Positions 35,894 through 45,078 are shown, counted from the stretch's first letter. The stretch is DNA of 64,000 nt from Marinifilum sp. D714 (GCF_030851345.1 NZ_JALPNU010000001.1:1-64000), one strand, 5' to 3'. A program made the numbers and translations. The notes: generated from the letters alone by a model not told the origin.

Positions 35894-36376
35894 CATTGAA
35901 TTGATCTTCAAGTCTACTGAATTGATCTTAGCACCCACTGAATGATATTTCAAGGCTACTGAAACGATCTCACCATCTATTGAATAAGGATCAAAGGCCA
36001 TTGAATGGATCTCACTGGTCGATGAATTATTTTCATCACCTAATAAATCAGACACACATCCTATTGAAACGTCATCACTCTCTACTGAATTAAAATCACA
36101 GTCTACTGAAACGCAATCAGCTCCTTATAAATGAAATTCTCCACGCAATGAATTAATCACAAGCCCTTTTGAACCATACTCAGAGCATACTGAATCACCC
36201 AAGGTGTGAATTGAACGATTCTTTCAGTCTACTGAAAAGAACAACGCCTTCGCTGAACCATCCTCGCAGCGAACTGAATCATCCTCGCAGCCCTCTGAAT
36301 AAAACTTACCTTCTTCTGATTTCATCTTCAAAGCTGTTGATTTCTTCTCGATGCATTCCGAACCGAACTCTCATTA
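35894..36376. repeat. 21-nt degenerate tandem array, 23 units, ACTGAA-like core
   Basis: TGAA or a one-base variant occurs at 35897 and then every 21 nt without exception to 36359: 35918, 35939, 35960, 35981, 36002, 36023, 36044 (TAAA), 36065, 36086, 36107, 36128 (TAAA), 36149, 36170, 36191, 36212, 36233, 36254, 36275, 36296, 36317 (TGAT), 36338 (TGAT), 36359 (CGAA). It is usually preceded by TCTAC or a variant. The remaining positions vary, with GATCT, CAATCA and CATCCTCGCAG words. All plus frames are broken by stops, and no minus frame of 60 codons spans it, so it is not coding. The unit length equals that of the array at 6796-7082 but the core differs. Confidence 0.88.
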
Positions 36377-36401
36377 AGTTATCACATCTCCATGTCCATA
36401 A

Positions 36402-36432
36402 ATTGTACTATCGAGTCTATTTTGTAAGTTTG
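36402..36432 (+). promoter_or_regulatory. Promoter of the flavin reductase gene (ATTG-N19-TAAGTTTG)
   Basis: ATTG 36402-36405 and the exact -7 box TAAGTTTG 36425-36432 are 19 nt apart and lie 30 nt before the start codon. The promoter begins just after the last unit of the 21-nt array. Confidence 0.8.
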
Positions 36433-36461
36433 TACGTTGAATTAAATCAAGCAAAATAATA

Positions 36462-37073
36462 ATGGCAAAACAACATTGGAAACCGGGAACCATGGTTTAT
36501 CCCATACCAGCTGTAATGGTTAGTTGCGGATCGAAACCTGAAGATTACAATATCATAACAATTGCCTGGACAGGAACCATTTGCAGCGATCCTGCAATGT
36601 GTTACATTTCGGTGCGTAAGAACAGACACTCTTACGATATCATTAAGGAATCGGGAGAATTTGTAATCAATTTAACAACCAAAAACCTGGCCTATGCTAC
36701 CGATTGGTGCGGAGTTAAATCGGGAAAGGATTTCAATAAGTTCGAAGAAATGAAGCTTACTCCTGCTCCATCGAAAGAAATATCGGCACCTATTATTGAA
36801 GAATCGCCATTGAGCATTGAATGTAAGGTGAAAAACATTGTTGAATTGGGTTCGCACGATATGTTTATTGCAGAGGTGGTTAATGTGCAGGCTGATGAAA
36901 GATATATCAACGAGAAAACGGGCAAGTTCTTGCTTAGCAAAGCTCGTCCTATTGCCTACTCGCACGGTTATTACTTTGAACTGGGCAAACTGATTGGGCA
37001 ATTCGGGCACTCGGTGATGAAAAAGAAGACCAGAGAAATGAAAGGAAAAAAGGGGAAGGCTAGAAAGGCCTAA
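36462..37073 (+). CDS. Flavin reductase-like FMN-binding protein
   Basis: The 203-residue protein belongs to the flavin reductase/FMN-binding split-barrel family. Seen motifs are YPIPAVMVSCGSKPEDYNIITIAWTG at the start (only in part quoted: PAVMVSCGS, NIITIAWTG), ICSDPAMCYISVRKNRHSYD, FVINLTTKN and the late YSHGYYFELGKLIG. These proteins bind FMN and act as flavin or ferric reductases or as electron carriers in anaerobes. It has its own promoter. A Lys-rich tail follows the domain. Confidence 0.88.
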   Translation: MAKQHWKPGTMVYPIPAVMVSCGSKPEDYNIITIAWTGTICSDPAMCYISVRKNRHSYDIIKESGEFVINLTTKNLAYATDWCGVKSGKDFNKFEEMKLTPAPSKEISAPIIEESPLSIECKVKNIVELGSHDMFIAEVVNVQADERYINEKTGKFLLSKARPIAYSHGYYFELGKLIGQFGHSVMKKKTREMKGKKGKARKA

Positions 37074-37111
37074 AGAGAAAGTATAAAATACAGGTTCTTA
37101 TTTTATTTATC

Positions 37112-37143
37112 TTGTAAAGACAGCATTAATGCTGTCTCTACAA
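37112..37143. repeat. 32-nt near-perfect palindrome (REP-like)
   Basis: TTGTA-A-AGACAGCATT/AATGCTGTCT-C-TACAA: all bases pair except one position (37117/37138). It lies 39 bp after the flavin reductase stop. Palindromes of the form GTAGAGAC...GTCTCTAC are dispersed in many bacterial genomes. Confidence 0.7.
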
Positions 37144-37253
37144 CAATTACAAGTTGTAAATCCGAGGCTGTGTCATGGATCTATGTTTTAATTATTCTTT
37201 TCATCTCCCCGGAGTATTATGCTAGTCCAACAGCATAATGATCTATAAACATG

Positions 37254-37302
37254 ATATAAACTGAAAATACCGGCCTTTTGAGCCGGTATTTTCAGTTTAT
37301 AT
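37254..37302. terminator. Bidirectional terminator with perfect 21-bp stem
   Basis: Bases 37254-37274 pair perfectly with 37282-37302 around a 7-nt loop (GGC-CTTTTGA-GCC at the top). It lies between the converging flavin reductase and DUF4293 genes and ends 10 bp from the latter's stop codon. Confidence 0.8.
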
Positions 37303-37311
37303 CGTTTCTGC

Positions 37312-37773
37312 TTATCTAATTCTATCCATTGAGCGAATCATTGCTTCATCTTTTCCAATTCCTCTTAATGCCAGGTAACTTAAGATTAAAGCTACCAAAG
37401 GAAATGCATTGATAATGCTATAGCTTGCAATCGCATTTAATTCACCTGCCTGACTGTTGATGCTGAAGTAAATTAAACCCATTGCACCCAACATACAAAT
37501 CATGTTAAAGATGGTAAGGCGAATTTGAATCATTCGCTTTTTAAACAAGAAAATGGTAATTAAACTCACCAGTGCAATCACCGATAATAAAATTGCTACT
37601 GGGTAGGCAATAAATATTGCAGGAGCACCTTCAGTAACTGCAGGAATTCCCCTGTACAAAAACTCGTAAGTTTGACCTGCAGTATCAATTAATTCAGCCA
37701 ATGGGAAAAAGAACATGATCCCAATTAAAATAAAGCTTCCCAACAAGTATAAAGATTGTATTCTTTGTATCAT
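37312..37773 (-). CDS. DUF4293 family membrane protein
   Basis: The 153 residues open with MIQRIQSLYLL, the typical start of DUF4293 proteins, and form four membrane helices (about 7-25, 55-75, 84-105 and 115-140). The family is confined to Bacteroidota and its function is unknown. The gene has an ideal promoter and a strong terminator of its own. Confidence 0.88.
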   Translation of the reverse strand: MIQRIQSLYLLGSFILIGIMFFFPLAELIDTAGQTYEFLYRGIPAVTEGAPAIFIAYPVAILLSVIALVSLITIFLFKKRMIQIRLTIFNMICMLGAMGLIYFSINSQAGELNAIASYSIINAFPLVALILSYLALRGIGKDEAMIRSMDRIR

Positions 37774-37790
37774 AGTTATTAATTTTTGTA

Positions 37791-37821
37791 CAAATTTAAT
37801 TTTAAATTAAAAAGCAGCAAA
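37791..37821 (-). promoter_or_regulatory. Promoter of the DUF4293 gene (TTTG-N19-TAAATTTG)
   Basis: On the minus strand TTTG (37821-37818), 19 nt, TAAATTTG (37798-37791). The -33 box is inside the terminator hairpin of the upstream gene. Confidence 0.85.
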
Positions 37822-37839
37822 CTTTCATTTGCTGCTTTT
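37810..37839 (-). terminator. Terminator hairpin after the DUF5916 gene
   Basis: AAAAGCAGCAAA (37810-37821) pairs with TTTGCTGCTTTT (37828-37839), followed on the minus strand by a run of T. It is about 130 bp past the DUF5916 stop codon. Confidence 0.7.
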
Positions 37840-37971
37840 ATCGTTATTACTTAACACTAACTAATCACACTTAAAAATTGCTTTTGAAGAAGTTCCCCTA
37901 AAACCCTTCAAAACTAAACTCATAAGCTTTCACGGAAAGTTAAGGCCCGTAAAATTTAAGTAGGTTTACCA

Positions 37972-40401
37972 TTAACCTTTTCTCTTTAAGGACATGTAGT
38001 CGATATAATATATTAGTTTAACCGAAAAGCTATTAAGCTGTGTTGCGTCAAACGTATCTTTCAAATTGTCTACAAAACCATGTCTGATTTCATCTTGTGC
38101 ATCACGAATTGAACTCTTCCAAACCAGAGCTAACTCACTACCTGGTGCAAATCGCCAATTGTACACCATATCCACATTAAATGTGTTGAAATTTACATCG
38201 TGGTTTTCATTGTAATCAGAGTCGGCAACTCTCCCATTGTCCATTAGTGTATAGAAATCCTTGTATTCGGCTTTTGCCCAATAGTGGCGCATTCTAAAAC
38301 TCAAAGATGTTTTGTTGTTAAAAATATAATTGGCCGAGAGTTTATTCTCTAACCTTGCTGTATTTCTATTTCCTATGTAAACGGTGGTTAAATCATTAAT
38401 ATCCGTTTCAGAACTTGCATAACCAAGCTCATCCAGATTTCTACTCCAAGCTGTCTCATATACCATTAATAACTTATCGTTTACACGATATCTAGGTGAA
38501 ACTTTAAGTCTGAAAGATTTTAGATCATCCGTAGACATACGAACACCATAGTTCGCATCTATGTCCAAGGCAAAAGCTTTTCTATAATCTGTCGAAATCC
38601 AAAGGCCAGCAAATGTTGATGAACCTTTTCTCAACTTCATTCCAGAAACCCGTGGCTCTTCATAATCATATCTGTGCATAGGACGGGTATTTCCATAAAA
38701 TCCCATTGCAAAATGATCGCGAAACTTTAACCTGGCATTATAGTAAAGTGAAATACTAGTATATCTACGTGGCTCATATCTGGCTTCATGATGTATTTGA
38801 AACCTGGCATGGCGTTGAATAACCGCCCCTTTAGGCTCAAAATTATCGTAGAAAAAGTTCAAATTATTATTAATTTGATTGTTACGATACAAAAAGCCCA
38901 AATCATTAGGATTGTATTTATCTGTCATAACTCTGTGAAAATAATTCCAAGTAAATTTTCCTTGAATTTTTCCAACCTGAACCTCATGCATGTATCCTAT
39001 TTGATCTTTGGATTCATCCTGATATCTCTGAGTAGCAATTACCTTCCCTTTCACATTGTGTGATCTTTTTTCATTCCGGAAATCGAATTCGGTACCAGTA
39101 ACATTTGCAATATAATCCGTTTCGGGTATATAAACATTGGTATTGAATAAACTTACAAACGATTCATTTTTCAGGCTCTTATCAACCACCAACATATTGT
39201 AATTGGTAAATGGTTGAATTTTTTCTTTGCGTGATTCACCCGTAACAGTATCCTTAATACTTGCATAAGTATTTCTGTTCATTGCATTAAGCACACCAAT
39301 TCCCAGTCCTTTTGAATTTCTACCAGAAACCTTGGTAGCATTAATAATTTTTGCTTTTGCAGGATTATCGGTAACTATTTCATTTTCGCCCAGATTATCG
39401 TAAACATCATATGCATATCTAGGTTTGCCTCCAATACGTCTGGAGTAAAAAACACCACCTCTGTTAAAAAGCTCTGTTGCTTCGGTAAAGAATTGGCGTT
39501 TTTCCGAAAATTTTGTTTCAAAAGGTGAAAGATTCAATACTTCATCATCCGATTGCACTTGACCAAAATCAGGAATCAACATCATATCCAGAGTATAACT
39601 TTCGTTGATGCCATATTTTAAATCCATTCCTCCTCTAAAATTTGTTTCTCCTTTCGATTCATCAGAAAATTTATCATAGTAAGCAGAAAAATAAGGAGTA
39701 AAAGACAAACGAACCGGAGGTTCTACATTTTCCACACCACGAAGAACTCCACTTTGATTAATCCATCCATCTTCTTCTTTGTCAATAAAGTTCCAACTTG
39801 TTTTCTCTCTATCTCTCTGAATATTTCGAAGAAAATTTACACCCCATTCCTGTATTTCTTTACTTGGAAATCGCAATGCCGAATAAGGTATTTCAATCTC
39901 TGTAGACCATCCGTCTTCATGGATGCTTGTTGCACTATTCCAGACAGCATCCCAACTGGTATCTTCACGACTTTTTACAACTTTTGCATCCCACTGAACA
40001 CCTGAAGCTGTAACAATAAATTCAAAAGCATCTAATCCTGAATTAAACGGATCTATTACCAGGGATACAAAATCTGCATTGTTTATTGCATCTCTTTTAC
40101 TTAGTGTCCTTAATATTTTCTCTGGTTCTGGATCGTACATTTTAGCACCAACTATAATTGAATTGTTGGTATAAATAAATTTTACTTCTGTTTTGTAATT
40201 TGTAGCTGCTCCATTATCTGGTTCCATTTGTATAAAATTATTGGCTACAGGCACACCTTTCCACACAGAATCATCAAGAATTCCATCGATTAAAGGTTTT
40301 TTTGATACTCTTATAGCCATAATTTCTTTCTTTGGTTGTAAGGCGAAACTTGGTAATACCAGAATAACAATTAATAAGGTTGATAAAATTTGTTTTAACA
40401 T
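37972..40401 (-). CDS. DUF5916 family protein with CBM9-like N-terminus
   Basis: The protein has 809 residues. A signal peptide (MLKQILSTLLIVILVLPSFA) is followed by a family 9 carbohydrate-binding-like beta-sandwich (about 30-220), recognisable from KPLIDGILDDSVWKG, NSIIVGAKMYDPEP and the SWDAVWNSATSIHEDGWSTEIEIPYSALRF region. The rest (about 240-809) is a large beta-rich domain with KFSEKRQFFTEATELFNRG-type signature of DUF5916 and many antiparallel strands, probably an outer-membrane barrel. Neighbours give no clue to substrate. It is transcribed alone. Confidence 0.85.
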   Translation of the reverse strand: MLKQILSTLLIVILVLPSFALQPKKEIMAIRVSKKPLIDGILDDSVWKGVPVANNFIQMEPDNGAATNYKTEVKFIYTNNSIIVGAKMYDPEPEKILRTLSKRDAINNADFVSLVIDPFNSGLDAFEFIVTASGVQWDAKVVKSREDTSWDAVWNSATSIHEDGWSTEIEIPYSALRFPSKEIQEWGVNFLRNIQRDREKTSWNFIDKEEDGWINQSGVLRGVENVEPPVRLSFTPYFSAYYDKFSDESKGETNFRGGMDLKYGINESYTLDMMLIPDFGQVQSDDEVLNLSPFETKFSEKRQFFTEATELFNRGGVFYSRRIGGKPRYAYDVYDNLGENEIVTDNPAKAKIINATKVSGRNSKGLGIGVLNAMNRNTYASIKDTVTGESRKEKIQPFTNYNMLVVDKSLKNESFVSLFNTNVYIPETDYIANVTGTEFDFRNEKRSHNVKGKVIATQRYQDESKDQIGYMHEVQVGKIQGKFTWNYFHRVMTDKYNPNDLGFLYRNNQINNNLNFFYDNFEPKGAVIQRHARFQIHHEARYEPRRYTSISLYYNARLKFRDHFAMGFYGNTRPMHRYDYEEPRVSGMKLRKGSSTFAGLWISTDYRKAFALDIDANYGVRMSTDDLKSFRLKVSPRYRVNDKLLMVYETAWSRNLDELGYASSETDINDLTTVYIGNRNTARLENKLSANYIFNNKTSLSFRMRHYWAKAEYKDFYTLMDNGRVADSDYNENHDVNFNTFNVDMVYNWRFAPGSELALVWKSSIRDAQDEIRHGFVDNLKDTFDATQLNSFSVKLIYYIDYMSLKRKG

Positions 40402-40536
40402 GGTTGATTTTAGTTTTCTTTAATGGTTGGTTGAATGTTTCAATAGCATTTGCGTTACTTCACTTATCATGCCATCATTTTTTATTTTTTGATTATTAAT
40501 TATTTGCACTATTTTCTATACGATTAAAGTGAACGC

Positions 40537-40562
40537 TCACGTGACAATAGCTGTACGCGTAC
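40537..40562. promoter_or_regulatory. Two perfect palindromes upstream of the DUF5916 gene
   Basis: TCACGTGA (40537-40544) and GTACGCGTAC (40553-40562) lie 16 bp apart (centre to centre 17 bp) in an otherwise AT-rich gap, 136-160 bp upstream of ATG 40401. They could be binding sites for a dimeric regulator. Confidence 0.3.
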
Positions 40563-40567
40563 GAACG

Positions 40568-40596
40568 AAAAAAAGTCGCTTGCAAACGCAAGCGAC
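40568..40596 (-). terminator. Terminator after the prohibitin gene
   Basis: GTCGCTTGC pairs with GCAAGCGAC around AAAC. On the minus strand it is followed by T7. It lies 43 bp past the stop codon. Confidence 0.85.
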
Positions 40597-40639
40597 TCAA
40601 ATTTATCAATTATAACTTTTAGCTTTTTTTCAGAAACTG

Positions 40640-41452
40640 TTAATTATTTCCTAAAATCAATGGCATTCCATCTTTTCCACTTCCAATAACTATAACTTTC
40701 GAATTTGGAGATTCTGACAACTTAATAGTTGCTTCAATTCCTCTCATTTTCAAAAGTGATGGAGTTAAACTGCTATTGATAATCTTATTTGCTCTAGCTT
40801 CCCCTTCAGCTGCAATTCTTTTTCTTTCCGCTTCACTTTTTTCCTTTTCCAATTTAAACTGGTAAGCCAAAGCTTCCTGCTCTTGCTGCAATTTGCTCTC
40901 AATGGCAACCTTAATTTTCTCTGGTAAATTAATCGAACGAATCAAAAGAGCTCTCATTTGAATGTTGTTATTCTTCAACACCATAGAAGTTTCAGTAATA
41001 ATAGCTTCTTCAACTTCTTTTCTTTTGGTTGAATAAATCTCCTCAGCTGTATATCTACCCGCAACTTGTCGAACCGAAGAACGAACCTCAGGAATTACCA
41101 ATTGGCTGATATAATCTTTACCAAAGATCTCGTGCAAATACCCAATTTTATTATAAAGTGGGTTAAAACGAACCGAAACATCAATGTTTACAGACAAACC
41201 ATTCTTATCCAAAACATCCATAGTTTCTTCACTTTTTTGTTCTCTCACATCGTAAACATGCATATCGTTCCATGGAGCAATAATCTGGAATCCTGGCATA
41301 TAAACATTATCCTTATCCAATCCACCAGAAAACTTTCTAAAAATTACACCTCGCTCACCAGGCTGAAGAGTAATGAACATACTTGATCCTGATAAAATTA
41401 GGATAATAGCAAAAAATGCCAGTACAATTAAAAAATAGGGTTGCTTCTTCAT
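40640..41452 (-). CDS. Prohibitin/SPFH-family membrane protein
   Basis: ATG 41452 gives 270 residues with an N-terminal membrane anchor directly after MKKQPYF (about 5-25). An upstream start at 41536 would put 28 extra residues before the anchor. The SPFH domain follows (QPGERGVIFRKFSGGLDKDNVYMPGFQIIAPW, then VNIDVSVRFNPLYNKIGYL), then a long helical coiled coil (ALAYQFKLEKEKSEAERKRI) and a C-terminal ITKLSESPNSKVIVIGSG-type end. Prohibitins form large membrane rings that regulate membrane proteases such as FtsH. The gene is monocistronic. Confidence 0.9.
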   Translation of the reverse strand: MKKQPYFLIVLAFFAIILILSGSSMFITLQPGERGVIFRKFSGGLDKDNVYMPGFQIIAPWNDMHVYDVREQKSEETMDVLDKNGLSVNIDVSVRFNPLYNKIGYLHEIFGKDYISQLVIPEVRSSVRQVAGRYTAEEIYSTKRKEVEEAIITETSMVLKNNNIQMRALLIRSINLPEKIKVAIESKLQQEQEALAYQFKLEKEKSEAERKRIAAEGEARANKIINSSLTPSLLKMRGIEATIKLSESPNSKVIVIGSGKDGMPLILGNN

Positions 41453-41585
41453 GATCTTGTATTTATAATTTTTATTTATGATTCTATTTTCATTTAAATA
41501 TAGCACAATAATATAATAAAAATCGATTTTAAACACTTGTTCATGCTAATTACAGCAAAGAAATCGAAAGATTACATTTTGTTAG

Positions 41586-41616
41586 TTTGTAGATTAAAAA
41601 ATTTTCTATAGTTTCG
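41586..41616 (+). promoter_or_regulatory. Promoter of the nucleoside phosphorylase gene (TTTG-N19-TAGTTTCG)
   Basis: TTTG 41586-41589 and TAGTTTCG 41609-41616 (one mismatch to TAnnTTTG) are separated by 19 nt. Transcription near 41623 supports ATG 41643 as the start. Confidence 0.65.
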
Positions 41617-41642
41617 GCTCCTTGCTATCAAATTTTTTGAAT

Positions 41643-42515
41643 ATGGAAAAAATTAAATCATCAGAACTAATTATTAATCCTGACGGAAGTGTATTTCACT
41701 TGCACCTTCGTCCTGAACATTTAGCCGATACGGTTATTTTAGTTGGAGACCCAGGAAGAGTGGAATTGGTTGCTAGCTTCTTTGATGAAGTGGAATGCAC
41801 AATTTCTAATCGTGAATTTGTTACCACAACTGGTACCTATAAGGGAAAAAGATTCTCTGCACTATCAACTGGTATTGGAACCGATAACATCGATATCGTA
41901 GTAAATGAGTTAGATGCTTTGGTTAATATTGATTTAGAAACCAGAACACCTAAAGCAGAACACAAAAGCCTTAATTTGGTAAGAATTGGAACATCAGGAG
42001 CTCTTCAAGGTAATATTCCTGTAGATTCATTTTTATTATCCAATAAATCAATTGGATTCGACGGGATGCTAAACTTTTATGCTGATCGTGACAATGTTTC
42101 GGATCTTGATTTTGAAAAATCTTTTAAAGAATTCGTTAATTGGGATGCTAAATTGGCTTCACCATATGTTGTTCCTGCATCAGAAAAATTAATCGACCAA
42201 CTTGATGGAGAGGATATGATTCAAGGTGTAACCATATCTGCCAACGGATTTTATGGCCCACAAGGTAGAGTTTTGCGTTTACAAACTCTAGATCCTGATT
42301 TAAATGATAAAATTGAAAAGTTCGATTTTAAAGGCGAAAAAATCACCAATTACGAAATGGAAAGTTCTGCCATTTTTGGATTGTCAAAAATGCTAGGACA
42401 CAATGCTGCTGCGGTTTGCGCAATTATTGCCAATCGTATCACCAAAGATGCCAGCAAAGATTACAAACCAACAGTAAAACGCTTAATCAATACTGTTCTT
42501 GACAGATTGAGCTAA
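41643..42515 (+). CDS. Uridine phosphorylase-like nucleoside phosphorylase
   Basis: ATG 41643 gives 290 residues. The phosphate-binding opening VILVGDPGRVELVASFFDE, the glycine-rich strand FSALSTGIGTDNIDIVVNEL, RIGTSGALQ and the late ITNYEMESSAIFGLSKMLGH (ribose-binding MExE-type motif) are typical of the PNP/UDP phosphorylase family. The enzyme cleaves nucleosides with phosphate for salvage. Uridine is the best guess for the base, but substrate range is not fixed by sequence alone. It ends with a terminator. Confidence 0.88.
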   Translation: MEKIKSSELIINPDGSVFHLHLRPEHLADTVILVGDPGRVELVASFFDEVECTISNREFVTTTGTYKGKRFSALSTGIGTDNIDIVVNELDALVNIDLETRTPKAEHKSLNLVRIGTSGALQGNIPVDSFLLSNKSIGFDGMLNFYADRDNVSDLDFEKSFKEFVNWDAKLASPYVVPASEKLIDQLDGEDMIQGVTISANGFYGPQGRVLRLQTLDPDLNDKIEKFDFKGEKITNYEMESSAIFGLSKMLGHNAAAVCAIIANRITKDASKDYKPTVKRLINTVLDRLS

Positions 42516-42546
42516 GTTGGTTTTGGCCTAATTTTCAAATAAATAG

Positions 42547-42578
42547 CCCGTAAGATTGTTTTTACTTACGGGTTTTCT
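42547..42578 (+). terminator. Terminator after the nucleoside phosphorylase gene
   Basis: CCCGTAAG (42547-42554) pairs with CTTACGGG (42565-42572), followed by TTTTCTT. Confidence 0.75.
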
Positions 42579-42607
42579 TATATTTATTCGGGCCAAAACC
42601 TTAAGTT

Positions 42608-43453
42608 ATGAACGAGAATAAACTCACCGCTCTATTATCTTTACTGGATGATCCTACACCGGAAATCTATAAAAGAATCGAAAATGAGTTGATTAACTTG
42701 CCAGTTTCTGCTATTCCTCAACTCGAAGATTATTGGTTGGATTCCAAAAGTACACTGCTTCAGGAACGACTAGAACAAGTCATCAATAAAATTCAATTTA
42801 CTCATGTAAAAAATGAGTTAATTACTTGGGGAAAAACCGATTCTCAGGATTTGATTGAAGGTGCCATTCTGGTCAACAAAAGCTATAATCCAAACTTGAT
42901 TACTGATTCAATCAGGAAGGAAATCGAGAAGATTAAGAAGGATGTGTGGCTAGAATTGAACGATCAACTCACTGCACTGGAGAAAATCAAGATTCTCAAT
43001 CATTTTTTCTACAACATTTACAACTACCAGGCATTATCGCCCAATCAACCAACAAATTGGGATGGAGATATTGGTACAGTCTTATCACAAAAACAAGGCA
43101 ATTACATTATCATATCCATAATTTATGCAGGTATCGCACAGGAGTTAGGAATTCCAGTTTATGGAATAAACCTAACAGATAGTGTGCTTTTGTGCTATAT
43201 AGATAAAAATGCCTCCAATAAAGACGAGATTCTTTTCTACATCAACCCAATTGACAGAGGTAAAGTTTTTGGTAGAGCAGAATTACAATTCGTTATCGAA
43301 TCAAAAAAAATTGTAAATCGTCCAAAGTATTATAAAGCAACCAATAACTCAAGCCTGATAAAAAGGCTGGTAAAACACAATATCAACGTTTACAAAAAAC
43401 TCAAACTAACTACTCACGTGCCAAATTTTAAAGAACTTTATAAGTCTATATAA
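42608..43453 (+). CDS. SirB1-like transglutaminase-fold protein
   Basis: This is a 281-residue soluble protein. The centre (about 125-230) matches the SirB1/transglutaminase-like family: FFYNIYNYQALSPNQPTNWDGDIGTVLSQKQGNYIIISIIYAGIAQELGIPVYGIN in overall pattern, only parts of which are quoted here as motif (GIAQELGIPVYGIN). The catalytic Cys of true transglutaminases is replaced by Asn-Tyr at the usual GxCxxxA position (KQGNYIIIS), so it is probably non-enzymatic. The N-terminal third is helical. Its role is unknown. Confidence 0.75.
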   Translation: MNENKLTALLSLLDDPTPEIYKRIENELINLPVSAIPQLEDYWLDSKSTLLQERLEQVINKIQFTHVKNELITWGKTDSQDLIEGAILVNKSYNPNLITDSIRKEIEKIKKDVWLELNDQLTALEKIKILNHFFYNIYNYQALSPNQPTNWDGDIGTVLSQKQGNYIIISIIYAGIAQELGIPVYGINLTDSVLLCYIDKNASNKDEILFYINPIDRGKVFGRAELQFVIESKKIVNRPKYYKATNNSSLIKRLVKHNINVYKKLKLTTHVPNFKELYKSI

Positions 43454-43460
43454 ATAAAAA

Positions 43461-43484
43461 CCCGCTTCAAATTGAAGCGGGTTT
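43461..43484. terminator. Bidirectional terminator between converging genes
   Basis: CCCGCTTCAA (43461-43470) pairs with TTGAAGCGGG (43472-43481), flanked by A-run and TTT. It serves the SirB1-like gene and the converging rny gene. Confidence 0.8.
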
Positions 43485-43506
43485 CTCTTTCTATTTAATT
43501 GCTTTA

Positions 43507-45039
43507 TTATTTAGCGTAATTGATTGCACGTGTTTCACGAATTACTGTAATCTTAACCTGACCAGGATAAGTCATTTCATCCTGAATTTTTTGTGCAATA
43601 TCCAATGATAATGTTTCAGCTTCCTTATCGGATACCTTATCACTACCCACTATAACTCTTAACTCACGACCTGCCTGAATAGCATATGTTTTAAGCACTC
43701 CAGGATGAGACAATGCTAAGTTCTCAAGATCTTTCAATCTCTTGATATATGATTCAACAATCTCACGACGAGCTCCCGGACGTGCACCTGAAATCGCATC
43801 ACAAGCCTGAATAATCGGAGAAATCATAGATGTCATCTCAATTTCATCATGGTGAGCACCAATTGCATTACATACATCAGGTTTCTCTTTGTATTTCTCA
43901 GCCAACTTCATACCTAAAATTGCGTGTGGCAATTCTGGCTCATCATCTGGCACCTTACCTATATCGTGAAGCAAACCAGCTCGTTTAGCTCGTTTAGCAT
44001 TTAATCCAAGTTCTGTTGCCATTATCGCACACAAGTTTGCTGTTTCTCTGGCGTGTTGCAACAAATTCTGTCCGTAAGATGAACGATATTTCATTTTACC
44101 AACCAAACGAATCAATTCTGGGTGTAAACCGTGAATTCCCAGGTCGATTGCAGTACGCTTACCTGTCTCAACGATCTCCTCTTCAATTTGTTTACGTACT
44201 TTATTTACAACTTCCTCAATTCTTGCAGGGTGAATGCGACCATCTGTTACCAATTGGTGCAATGCAAGTCTTGCTATTTCTCTACGAACTGGATCAAAAC
44301 CAGAAAGAACAATTGCTTCAGGTGTATCATCTACTATAATTTCAATGCCTGTAGCAGCTTCCAAAGCTCGAATATTACGACCTTCTCGACCGATAATTCT
44401 ACCTTTAATTTCGTCTGATTCAATATGGAATATGGTTACCGAATTTTCAATTGCAGTTTCAGTAGCTACTCTTTGAATTGTTTTTACAACAACTTTTTTA
44501 GCTTCCATATTAGCAGACATTTTCGCTTCTTCCATAATCTCATTCACATAAGACATGGCTTCAGTTTTTGCCTCCTCTTTCAACGAATCAATCAATTGGT
44601 TTTTAGCTTCATCAGCAGACAAGCCTGAAATTTCTTCCAGCTGCTCAATTTGCTGTTTTTTAGCTTTTTCAAGTTCTGCAGACTTTTTCTCAACCAAATC
44701 AATTTGATGATTCAGATTCTCACGAATCGCATCAGTTTCTTTCTTCTTACGCTGAAAATCATCAATTCTTTGGTTTAAGGTATTTTCCTTTTGTTTGATT
44801 TTATTTTCAGCAGCTAAAAGCTTGTTATTTTTAGAGTTAATTTGCTTCTCGTGCTCAGTCTTCAATTGGAAAAACTTCTCTTTTGCTTGAAGAATTTTGT
44901 CCTTCTTAATCACTTCAGCCTCTGTCTGAGCTTCCTGTATTATTTTTTCGCTCTTCGATTTGAGAGCTTTTTGCAATATAAAATATGCAAGTATCCCACC
45001 TACAACAAAGGCAAGAATTCCTATTATTATTTCAATCAT
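43507..45039 (-). CDS. rny: Ribonuclease Y
   Basis: ATG 45039 gives 510 residues, the usual length, starting with one N-terminal membrane helix ([20 protein letters not shown]). Then come a long coiled coil (about 25-190), a KH RNA-binding domain ([22 protein letters not shown], about 215) and an HD metal phosphohydrolase domain with [18 protein letters not shown] (HD pair). RNase Y is a membrane-bound endoribonuclease that starts mRNA decay. The longer frame up to 45096 would run into the non-coding RNA region. It follows coiled-coil/zapA/6S RNA on the same strand. Confidence 0.95.
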   Translation of the reverse strand: MIEIIIGILAFVVGGILAYFILQKALKSKSEKIIQEAQTEAEVIKKDKILQAKEKFFQLKTEHEKQINSKNNKLLAAENKIKQKENTLNQRIDDFQRKKKETDAIRENLNHQIDLVEKKSAELEKAKKQQIEQLEEISGLSADEAKNQLIDSLKEEAKTEAMSYVNEIMEEAKMSANMEAKKVVVKTIQRVATETAIENSVTIFHIESDEIKGRIIGREGRNIRALEAATGIEIIVDDTPEAIVLSGFDPVRREIARLALHQLVTDGRIHPARIEEVVNKVRKQIEEEIVETGKRTAIDLGIHGLHPELIRLVGKMKYRSSYGQNLLQHARETANLCAIMATELGLNAKRAKRAGLLHDIGKVPDDEPELPHAILGMKLAEKYKEKPDVCNAIGAHHDEIEMTSMISPIIQACDAISGARPGARREIVESYIKRLKDLENLALSHPGVLKTYAIQAGRELRVIVGSDKVSDKEAETLSLDIAQKIQDEMTYPGQVKITVIRETRAINYAK

Positions 45040-45078
45040 ATTATAGAATATTAAGTCAATACTAGTTATTATACACAA

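Noticed and set aside
35894-36376. CRISPR array interpretation of the 21-nt repeats
   Set aside because: Units are too short, there is no invariant repeat with unique spacers, and no cas genes are near.
36169-36459. 96-aa plus-strand frame with LNHPRSE repeats
   Set aside because: It is the last part of the 21-nt array read in one frame and the array's other part is full of stops; it also covers the flavin reductase promoter.
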